Made by a program: the position numbers and the translations under genes
DNA from: Planobispora rosea
GTDB taxonomy: Bacteria > Actinomycetota > Actinomycetes > Streptosporangiales > Streptosporangiaceae
Reading direction: 5' to 3'
DNA: 64,000 nucleotides
Assembly (NCBI RefSeq): GCF_014648175.1
Contig: NZ_BMQP01000042.1
Coordinates: forward strand, 1 to 64,000
The notes under the pieces: model-generated
What the model saw: the letters and a program-made list of their open reading frames with translations, nothing else
Databases searched by the model: none
Told to the model about the DNA's origin: nothing
In this document: in pieces, positions 53,065-60,546 of the stretch
How the letters are laid out: each line of letters begins with the position of its first letter
Position numbering within the stretch: position 1 is the stretch's first letter

Positions 53065-56000
53065 CCACGTTGTCGGCGGCCAAGAAGGCCCTGCTCGCCC
53101 AGCGGCTGCGAGGCGGTCTCGCCACCCCGGCCCCGCCCTCGATCGTCCCGCGCCCGCCCGGTGCGGAGAGCCTGCCGCTCTCCTCCGGGCAGGAGCGGAT
53201 CTGGTTCCTCGACCAGCTCGACCCCGGCGACAGCGCGTTCGCCATGTCCCTCGCCCAGCGCTGGCGCGGCCCGCTCGACGTCCCGGTCCTGCGCCGGGCG
53301 TTCGACCACATCGTGGCCCGGCACGAGATCCTCCGTACCCGCTTCGTCGACGAGGACGGCAGCCCCGTCCAGGTCGTGGACCCGCCGTCCCCCCTGGACG
53401 TGGAGTATCTGGAGGTGCCGGAGGCCGACGCCCCGGCGCTGATCGCCGAGCGCGTGGCCGTCCCCTTCGACCTGGGGACCGGGCCGCTGCTCCGGGTCGC
53501 GCTGCTCCGCCTCGGCGACGACGACCACGTGCTGAGCCTGGTGTGCCACCACATCATCGCCGACGGCGTCTCCATCACCCTGCTCATGCGCGAGCTGGCC
53601 GTCGTCTACCAGGCGTTCCTGAACGGGGAGCCCTCGAACGGCGGATCCTCGAACGGGGAGCTCGCAGACGGCGAGTCCCCGGACGGGGAGCCGCCGCTGG
53701 AGCCGCTCGCCGTCCAGTACGCCGACTACGCGCTCTGGCAGCGCGAGCAGCTGCGCGGCGAGGACGCGCGGCGCTCCCTGGAGTACTGGCGCGGGCAGCT
53801 CGCCGACGCCCCCGTCCTGGACCTGCCCGTCGACCGGCCCCGGCCGCCCGTGCAGACCTCCGAGGGCGACACCCTGAGCCGCCGCCTGGACGCCGCCACG
53901 GCCGCCCGGCTCGAACGGCTCGCCGCGGACGAGGGCTGCACCCTGTTCATGGCGCTGCTCGCCGCCTACCAGACGCTGCTCATGCGGCACACCGGGCAGA
54001 AGGACATCTGCGTGGGCTCGCCCACCGGCGGGCGGGCCCGGCTCGAACTGGAACCGCTGATCGGGTACTTCCTCAACACGCTGGTCCTGCGCGGCGACCT
54101 GACGGGCGACCCGACCTTCCGGGAGCTGCTGGGCCGTACCCGGTCGGTCGCGATGGACGCCTTCACCCACCAGGAGATCCCCTTCGAACGGGTGATGGCC
54201 GACCTGAAGGTCGAACGCGACCTCAGCCGCTCGGCGCTGTTCCAGACCATGCTCGTCGTGCACACCCAGGACGACCCGCGCCAGGCGTCCGGCATGCCGG
54301 GCCTGACCGTCGAGGGGTTCGACACCGGGTACACCGCGGCCAAGTTCGAGGTGACCCTGGAAGCCTGGCGCGACCCGGACGGGCTGACTCTCGGCTTCGG
54401 CTACCGCAGCGACCTGTTCGACCGGTCCACGATCGAGGCGCTGGCCGACCGGTTCGTCCGGCTGCTGCGCGCTGTGACGGCCGACCCGGAGGTACGGCTG
54501 TCCGCCGTCGACCTGCTGGGCGAGGAGGAACGGGCCCGCCTGCTGGAGTGGGGCACCGGCCCCGCCGGCCCCGCCGGTGAGGCGACCGTACCCGGCATGA
54601 TCGCCGAGGCGGTCGCGGCGGCCCCGGACGCGACGGCGCTGAGCCACGGAGGCGTCCGGCTGACCTACGCGGACCTGGACGCGCGGTCCGACCGGCTCGC
54701 GCGGGCGCTGCGCGAGGCGGGCGCCGGGCCCGAGTCGATCGTCGGGGTCTGCCTGGAGCGCTCGCCCGAGCTGATCGTGACGCTGCTCGCCGTCTGGAAG
54801 GCGGGCGCCGCGTACCTGCCGCTCGATCCCGCCTACCCGGCCGAACGGCTGGCCTACATGCTCACCGACAGCGAGGCCCGGATCCTGGTCGGCGCCCCCG
54901 GGACGGGCAGCGCTCCCGGGACGGGCAGCGCCTCCGGGGCGGACGGTGATCCCGGGGCGGACGGCGTCCCCGCCGGGGTGCTGCGGCTCGACCCCGCGGC
55001 GGAGCCGCGTGAGGGCGGGGGAGAACTGCCCGCCCCCGACCCCGCCCGCGCCGCGTACGTCATCTACACCTCGGGCTCCACCGGCCGTCCCAAGGGCGTG
55101 CTGGTCACCCACCGCGCGCTGGCGGCCCGGGTGCGCTGGATGCGCGACGCCTACGGACTGGGCCCGGCCGACCGGGTGCTCCAGTTCGCCTCGGTCAGCT
55201 TCGACACCCACGTCGAAGAGGTCTACCCGTGCCTGACCTCCGGCGCCACGCTCACCCTGCTGCCCAGCGGGGGCGAGTTCCTGCCGGACTTCCTGGCCAC
55301 GGCGGAGGGGGCCGGACTGACCGTGCTCGACCTGCCCACGCCGTACTGGCACGAGCTCGCCGCCGACATCGACGCCGTCGCCTGGCCCCCCGGCCTGCGC
55401 CTGACCATCCTCGGCGCCGACCAGGCGCAGCCGTGGGCCGTACGGGCCTGGCACCGGCGCTTCGGCGGTGCGGTCCGGCTGGTCAACACCTACGGCCCGA
55501 CCGAGACGACGGTCATCGCCACCTGCGCGGAGCTCCGCGACTCCGACGAGCGCCCGCCCATCGGCCGGCCCCTCGCGGAGACCTCGCTGTACGTGTTCGA
55601 CGAGGCCGGAGGCCTGGTCCCCACCGGGGTGCCCGGCGAGCTGTACATCGGCGGCACCGGGCTGGCCCGCGGCTACCTGAACCGGCCGGAGCTGACCGCC
55701 GAGCGGTTCCCCGTGGTGGAGGGGGAACGGCTGTACCGGACCGGCGACCGGGTCCGCTGGCGCGCCGACGGACAGCTGGAGTTCCTGGGCCGCTTCGACG
55801 ACCAGGTGAAGCTGCGCGGCTACCGGATCGAGCTCGGCGAGATCGAGTCCCGCCTGCTCGAGGAGCCCGGCGTGGCGCAGGCGGTCGTCGTCGTGGACCG
55901 GGACGCGCTGGTCGCCTACGTCGTCGGCGACGCCGAACCGGCCCGGCTCCGGGAACGCCTGGCCGACGGCGTCCCCGCCTACATGGTGCCCAAAGCCGTG

Positions 56001-58712
56001 GTGGTGCTCGACCGGCTGCCGCTGACGCCCAACGGCAAGCTCGACCGGCGCGCCCTCCCCGCCCCGGAGGCGGAACGCCGGGAGCCCGCCGATCTCCCCG
56101 CCACCGGGACCGAACGCGTCATCGCGGAGATCTGGTCGCAGGTGCTCGGGATCGACGCGGTGGGAGCCGAGGAGGACTTCTTCGACCTCGGCGGGCACTC
56201 GTTGTCGGCGACCAAGGCGATCGCGAGGATGCGCCGCGAGCTGGGCGACGGCGTGTCCCTGATGGACCTGTTCCGCAACCCCACGGTACGGCGGCTCGCC
56301 GCGCTCGTCGACCGCCCGGACGACGGCTCCGGGCGCCCGCTGCTGCACGAGCTCACCCCCCCGGGACCCGCGACGGTGACGTACGTGTGCGTGCCGTACG
56401 GCGGCGCCAGCGCGCTGGTCTACCGCCCGCTGGCCGAGGCGCTGCCCGAGGGCCACCGGCTGCTGGCGGTCGCCGTCCCCGGCAACGACCTGGGGCTGGA
56501 CGAGGAGCCGCTGCCCTTCGAGGAACTGGCCGAACGCTGCGTGGAGGAGATCATCCGCCGGGTGGACGGTCCCCTGGTCCTGTACGGCCACAGCAGCGTC
56601 GGATCGGCCCTCACCGTGGAGATCGCCCGCCGGGCCGAGGCGGCCGGGCGCGACCTGGAGGCCGTCTGCATCGGCGCGGCCTTCCCCTTCACCAAGCCGC
56701 GTGGCCGGCTGATGCGCGGACTGTCCAGGCTGGCGCGGGCCTCGGCCGTCTCCTCCGACCGCGCCTACGGCAACTGGCTCGCCTCGATGGGCGTGGACCT
56801 GAGCGACCTCGAACCCGAGCACGCCCTGCGCATCGTGCGGAACATGCGCCGGGAGGCCGAACGCGCCGAGGAGTACTTCACCGGCGTCGTCGGCACCGAC
56901 CCCGCCACCGGCACGGGCACGGACACCGGCACCGACGCTGGCGCTGGCGCCGGTACGGACCTCGGCACCGGCACCGGCACCGGCACCGGCACCGGTGCAC
57001 GGCTGCGCGCCCCGCTGGTCACCCTGGTCGGCGACCGCGACCCGGCCACGGAGTTCTACGAGGAGCGCTACCGCGAGTGGCACTTCCTGACGGACACCTC
57101 CGTTCTCGTCGTCATCCGCGAGGCCGGGCACTTCTTCCTGAAGTACCGGGCCGCTGAGCTGGCCCGGATCCTCACGGAGGTTCCGTCGTTCGGTTCCGCG
57201 CCCGCGCTGCGGGCCGTACCGTCCACGCCCGAGTCGTGGGCCCCGGCCGCCGGGACCGCCGACGCCGGAGCGGCGGACGTCACCTGGCGGCTGGCCGGGG
57301 TCTCCCGGCGCGGCCAGGGCCCCGGCGCGCCCGGTGGTTCGCGCGAGTCCGGCGAGGTGTCGGAGCCCAGCGTGCGACGCTTCGCCGCGGTGGCCGCCGG
57401 GCAGCTCGTGTCGATCCTCGGATCGGCGCTCACCGAGTTCGCCGTGCCGATCTGGATCTACCAGACCACCGGTTCCGTGGCGAACTTCACCCTGTTCGCC
57501 GTGCTCGCGCTGGTGCCCGGACTACTGGTGACACCGTTCGCGGGGGCGATCGTCGACCGGATGGACCGGCGCCGGGTGATGCTGGCGGGCGACGTCGGGG
57601 CGTTCGGCAGCCAGCTCGCGCTGGGGCTGCTGCTGTGGACCGGGAACCTGCAGGTGTGGCACGTCTACCTGCCGCTGGTCACCCTGTCGGTGTCCCTGAC
57701 CTTCCAGCGGCTCGCCTACGCCTCGGCGATCCCGCAGCTCGTCCCCAAACGACTCCTCGGGCACGCCAACGGCGTCGTGCAGATGGTCAACTCCTCCGCC
57801 CAGCTCGTGGTCCCCCTCGTCGCGGTCGGCCTGATGTCTCTGATCGGCCTGGAGGGCATCGTCGCCCTCGACGTGATCAGCTACACCTTCGCGATCGGCA
57901 CGCTGCTGCTGATCAAGTTCCCGGCCGCAATGGCCTGGCGGCGCAGGGAGACGCTGCTCTCCGAGATCGCCGGGGGGTTCCGCTACTCGTGGGGCAACCC
58001 CGGTTTCCGGGCCATGCTGCTGTTCTTCGCCGGCCTGAACGTCTTCCTGTCGCCGCTGTTCCTGATGGTCACCCCGCTGGTGTTGTCGTTCGCGACCCTC
58101 GACGACGTCGGCCGGGTCGCCTTCGCCTCCGGGGCGGCGGGTTTCCTCGGTGGCCTGGTCATGAGCGTGTGGGGCGGGCCCCGCGTCCTGCGGATGCGCG
58201 GCGTGCTGCTGTTCACCCTGGCCCTGGGCGGGTGCGCGGCCGTCACCGGCCTCCGCGCCGACCTGGTCGTGGTGGGGGCCGGCGCGTTCGGGATGACCCT
58301 GTGCCTGACGCTGCTCAACGGCATCTACGCGACGATCGTCCAGGTGAAGGTGCCGCAGCGTTTCCACGGCCGGGTCTTCGCGATGAACACGGTTATCTCC
58401 TGGTCCACGCTGCCGCTCGGGTTCGGCGTCGTGGCCCCCGTGGTCAGCTCGCTGTTCGAGCCGCTGCTCGCCGAGGGCGGCGCGCTGGCCTCCACCGCCG
58501 GCGCGCTCATCGGGACCGGCCCGGGGCGCGGGATCGGGTTCATGTACGTGCTCTTCGCGGTCTGCATCGCCGCCACGGCGCTCATCGCCCTCCGGACGCG
58601 CGCCCTGGCCGGATTCGACCGTGAGGTCCCCGACGCGATCGCCGACGACCTCGTCGGCGCCAGGACGATCGCCGCCTCCCGCCGTCGGCCTTCCGCCGAG
58701 GTCAGCCGGTGA
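53061..58712 (+). CDS. Peptide synthetase fused to an MFS exporter, C-A-T-TE-MFS
   Basis: A 1883-residue chain. Residues: docking helix LSAAKKALLAQRLRG at 4-18; C with HHIIADG near 163; A with YTSGSTGRPKG near 668; T Ser near 1047; thioesterase about 1075-1380; MFS about 1437-1850. A-domain code DTEDIGTVIK, close to that of the previous module, unassigned. The TE elbow is GHSSVGS, Ser near 1178, with Asp in VGDRDPATE and His in EAGHFFL, closer to type II thioesterases than to cyclising TEs. The MFS part is EntS-like (MFS_3): about ten to twelve helices, AGAIVDRMDRRRVMLAGDVG as motif A. GTG 53061 overlaps the preceding stop. Release and export would be joined in one protein. Confidence 0.9.
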   Translation: MTTLSAAKKALLAQRLRGGLATPAPPSIVPRPPGAESLPLSSGQERIWFLDQLDPGDSAFAMSLAQRWRGPLDVPVLRRAFDHIVARHEILRTRFVDEDGSPVQVVDPPSPLDVEYLEVPEADAPALIAERVAVPFDLGTGPLLRVALLRLGDDDHVLSLVCHHIIADGVSITLLMRELAVVYQAFLNGEPSNGGSSNGELADGESPDGEPPLEPLAVQYADYALWQREQLRGEDARRSLEYWRGQLADAPVLDLPVDRPRPPVQTSEGDTLSRRLDAATAARLERLAADEGCTLFMALLAAYQTLLMRHTGQKDICVGSPTGGRARLELEPLIGYFLNTLVLRGDLTGDPTFRELLGRTRSVAMDAFTHQEIPFERVMADLKVERDLSRSALFQTMLVVHTQDDPRQASGMPGLTVEGFDTGYTAAKFEVTLEAWRDPDGLTLGFGYRSDLFDRSTIEALADRFVRLLRAVTADPEVRLSAVDLLGEEERARLLEWGTGPAGPAGEATVPGMIAEAVAAAPDATALSHGGVRLTYADLDARSDRLARALREAGAGPESIVGVCLERSPELIVTLLAVWKAGAAYLPLDPAYPAERLAYMLTDSEARILVGAPGTGSAPGTGSASGADGDPGADGVPAGVLRLDPAAEPREGGGELPAPDPARAAYVIYTSGSTGRPKGVLVTHRALAARVRWMRDAYGLGPADRVLQFASVSFDTHVEEVYPCLTSGATLTLLPSGGEFLPDFLATAEGAGLTVLDLPTPYWHELAADIDAVAWPPGLRLTILGADQAQPWAVRAWHRRFGGAVRLVNTYGPTETTVIATCAELRDSDERPPIGRPLAETSLYVFDEAGGLVPTGVPGELYIGGTGLARGYLNRPELTAERFPVVEGERLYRTGDRVRWRADGQLEFLGRFDDQVKLRGYRIELGEIESRLLEEPGVAQAVVVVDRDALVAYVVGDAEPARLRERLADGVPAYMVPKAVVVLDRLPLTPNGKLDRRALPAPEAERREPADLPATGTERVIAEIWSQVLGIDAVGAEEDFFDLGGHSLSATKAIARMRRELGDGVSLMDLFRNPTVRRLAALVDRPDDGSGRPLLHELTPPGPATVTYVCVPYGGASALVYRPLAEALPEGHRLLAVAVPGNDLGLDEEPLPFEELAERCVEEIIRRVDGPLVLYGHSSVGSALTVEIARRAEAAGRDLEAVCIGAAFPFTKPRGRLMRGLSRLARASAVSSDRAYGNWLASMGVDLSDLEPEHALRIVRNMRREAERAEEYFTGVVGTDPATGTGTDTGTDAGAGAGTDLGTGTGTGTGTGARLRAPLVTLVGDRDPATEFYEERYREWHFLTDTSVLVVIREAGHFFLKYRAAELARILTEVPSFGSAPALRAVPSTPESWAPAAGTADAGAADVTWRLAGVSRRGQGPGAPGGSRESGEVSEPSVRRFAAVAAGQLVSILGSALTEFAVPIWIYQTTGSVANFTLFAVLALVPGLLVTPFAGAIVDRMDRRRVMLAGDVGAFGSQLALGLLLWTGNLQVWHVYLPLVTLSVSLTFQRLAYASAIPQLVPKRLLGHANGVVQMVNSSAQLVVPLVAVGLMSLIGLEGIVALDVISYTFAIGTLLLIKFPAAMAWRRRETLLSEIAGGFRYSWGNPGFRAMLLFFAGLNVFLSPLFLMVTPLVLSFATLDDVGRVAFASGAAGFLGGLVMSVWGGPRVLRMRGVLLFTLALGGCAAVTGLRADLVVVGAGAFGMTLCLTLLNGIYATIVQVKVPQRFHGRVFAMNTVISWSTLPLGFGVVAPVVSSLFEPLLAEGGALASTAGALIGTGPGRGIGFMYVLFAVCIAATALIALRTRALAGFDREVPDAIADDLVGARTIAASRRRPSAEVSR
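53625..53684. repeat. 15-bp in-frame repeat in the third condensation domain
   Basis: Four 15-bp units, GGGGAGCCCTCGAAC, GGCGGATCCTCGAAC, GGGGAGCTCGCAGAC and GGCGAGTCCCCGGAC, plus the start of a fifth, add a GEPSN-GGSSN-GELAD-GESPD loop to the condensation domain. Confidence 0.85.
56905..57000. repeat. Gly-Thr low-complexity repeat in the thioesterase
   Basis: GGCACC/GGCACGG-type hexamer repeats with GACACC and GCTGGC variants encode a Gly-Thr-rich stretch (GTGTD and GTGTG units) between the lid and the Asp of the thioesterase; the last copies are pure GGCACC. Confidence 0.85.
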
Positions 58713-59247
58713 CGGAGATCGTCCAGGTCTTCTGGCAGTCGGAGCCGAAGATCCCGGTGTCGCAGCCCTTGATGTTCCAGCGGTAGCCGCTGTTGGTGTG
58801 GATGCGGACGGCGGTACGGCCGCGGACGCCGCCGACGATGTCCTGCTGGGCACCGTCCGGATCGGCGGCGCTGGTCCAGCGGACGATGAACTTGTCGAAG
58901 GCGCGATCGGTCGTCCGCCAGTTGACGTGGGCGTAACCGCGGTCCGACCAGGCGGCCACCACCAGTTTGGAACCGTTCTTGGGGGACCAGGCCATCTCGC
59001 CGCGGGCGAACGTCTGGCGGCGACCGGCCCAGCCGACGCCGTTCTGGTAGATGTCGCGCTCGGTTGTCGTCGGGCAGCCGAGCTTGCCGTTCTCGCCGCC
59101 GAGCTGGGCCCAGCGGGCGCCGATGAGGCCGTACGGCTGGATGCCGCAGCCGTTCGCCCCGGTGGTGCCGGCGTGGGCGGGGAGGGCGGTGAACGACAGG
59201 GCGGAGGAGAGGGCGGCGGTCACCGAGAGGATCGTGCGGCGTTTCAT
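58702..59247 (-). CDS. Secreted LGFP-repeat protein
   Basis: A 181-residue exported protein. The signal peptide MKRRTILSVTAALSSALSFT ends near LPAHAGT. The mature N-terminal half contains one LGFP-type repeat, LGGENGKLGCPTTTERDIYQ followed by RQTFARGEMAWSPKNG, a repeat found in actinobacterial wall-associated proteins. The C-terminal half has paired Cys (KGCDTGIFGSDCQKTW) likely forming a disulfide. ATG 59247 has GGGAG 7 nt upstream. Its 3' end overlaps the synthetase-exporter gene by 11 bp, convergently. Cell-wall association is inferred from the repeat. Confidence 0.75.
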   Translation of the reverse strand: MKRRTILSVTAALSSALSFTALPAHAGTTGANGCGIQPYGLIGARWAQLGGENGKLGCPTTTERDIYQNGVGWAGRRQTFARGEMAWSPKNGSKLVVAAWSDRGYAHVNWRTTDRAFDKFIVRWTSAADPDGAQQDIVGGVRGRTAVRIHTNSGYRWNIKGCDTGIFGSDCQKTWTISVTG

Positions 59248-59625
59248 GGTGGACTCCCGAGGGTGAGACCCGCCGTGCTGCTCGCTGCGGGTACGTGCCT
59301 CATTGGTACGGCGTACCGCTTGCCGGAGGCTTGCGCACCGCCTGCGCGGGCCTGCGCACCGCGGCCACGGCGTGCCCGGCCGGATTTCCCGGATTCCGGC
59401 CGAGGTGCCACCCCCGGTTCTGTTTGCACGTGCGCCGGGCGGGCAGATTCACATCATTCATCAAGCGTGTCCGCCCGAGCGCGCTGGCCGCAGGGAGGGA
59501 AAGAGCCGTCAGGATCTGCGCGACCCCCGGTGCGGATCCCTCTCATCGCCACAGCACCTTCTGCGCTAAAGGCGCGGAGAAGCAGGTGATTCGTCCTGGC
59601 GACCCCAACGGATCGGGGAGGAGAG
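59248..59625. other. Intergenic region, no gene seen
   Basis: 378 bp between two divergent genes. It must hold both promoters, but I see no clear operator, tandem repeat or structured RNA. GGAGAG lies just before the start of the GAF-ANTAR gene. Confidence 0.5.
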
Positions 59626-60375
59626 ATGGTACGGCCTCCGCCACGGGTGGGCCGGATCTTCACGGAGTTGGCCGACACCCTGGCCGATGACTTCGACATC
59701 ATGGACTACCTCGACAATCTCGCCTGCCACGGGGTCTCGGTGACCGGGGTGGCCGCCTGTGCCGTGCTGCTGGCCGATCCCGTCGGTCCGCTCAGCATGG
59801 TGGCGGCCTCCAGCGGACCCGCCCACGTCCTGGGGACGCTCCAGCTCCGGTGCCAGGAAGGCCCGGCCCTGGAGGCCTATCAGAACCGGACGCCGGTGTC
59901 CTGCACGGATCTGGCGGTCGCCGCCGAGCGCTGGCCGCGGTTCGCCCCGGCCGCGGTGGCGGCCGGTTTCGCCGCGGTGCACGCGGTGCCGATGAGGTGG
60001 CGCAAGCAGGCCGTCGGCGCGCTCAGCCTGCTGGACACCGCCCCGGCGCCGTTGGACGTCAAGGCCGTCAGCTGGGGAGAGGATCTGGCCGACGCGGCCA
60101 CCATCGGCCTGATGCACCGGCGCACGGTGCGTCACCAGGAGAGCGTCACCCAGCAGCTTCAGCGCGCGCTGAACAGCCGGGTGCTGATCGAGCAGGCCAA
60201 GGGCATGCTGGCCGAGCGCCTGAACCTGACCCCCGATCAGGCGTTCGTGCAGTTACGCGCCCACGCTCGTGCGCACCATCTCAAACTGACCGCGTTCAGC
60301 CGCGCCTTCATCCAGGGAGAGATCGACATCCCGGTGTCCGGCAACGGGCCGGACCGGCCGAGGCTACCGAGCTGA
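59626..60375 (+). CDS. GAF-ANTAR regulatory protein
   Basis: A 249-residue protein with an N-terminal GAF-like sensor domain at about 10-170 (GVAACAVLLADPVGPLSMVA, then RFAPAAVAAGFAAVHAVPMR) and a C-terminal ANTAR RNA-binding domain at about 180-235: LNSRVLIEQAKGMLAERLNL, then TPDQAFVQLRAHARAHHLKL. ANTAR proteins act as antiterminators by binding paired hairpins in mRNA leaders; actinomycetes have many GAF-ANTAR proteins of unknown target. ATG 59626 has GGAGAG immediately upstream. No ANTAR-type double hairpin was seen nearby, so its target lies elsewhere. Confidence 0.88.
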   Translation: MVRPPPRVGRIFTELADTLADDFDIMDYLDNLACHGVSVTGVAACAVLLADPVGPLSMVAASSGPAHVLGTLQLRCQEGPALEAYQNRTPVSCTDLAVAAERWPRFAPAAVAAGFAAVHAVPMRWRKQAVGALSLLDTAPAPLDVKAVSWGEDLADAATIGLMHRRTVRHQESVTQQLQRALNSRVLIEQAKGMLAERLNLTPDQAFVQLRAHARAHHLKLTAFSRAFIQGEIDIPVSGNGPDRPRLPS

Positions 60376-60546
60376 CCCGGGTCGAGGACAGGCCGGCGGG
60401 CCGTGACGGTCTGTGACGCGGGGGTGATCCGAATGATCCGACCGTGTGCTCGGACGCCGGTTCGCTGGTTCGTACCGCGCCCGCTTGATACCTTCTTGCA
60501 GGTGGTGGCATAAAGGTCGCAGGATCGACCCGAGCAGGTGACGATC

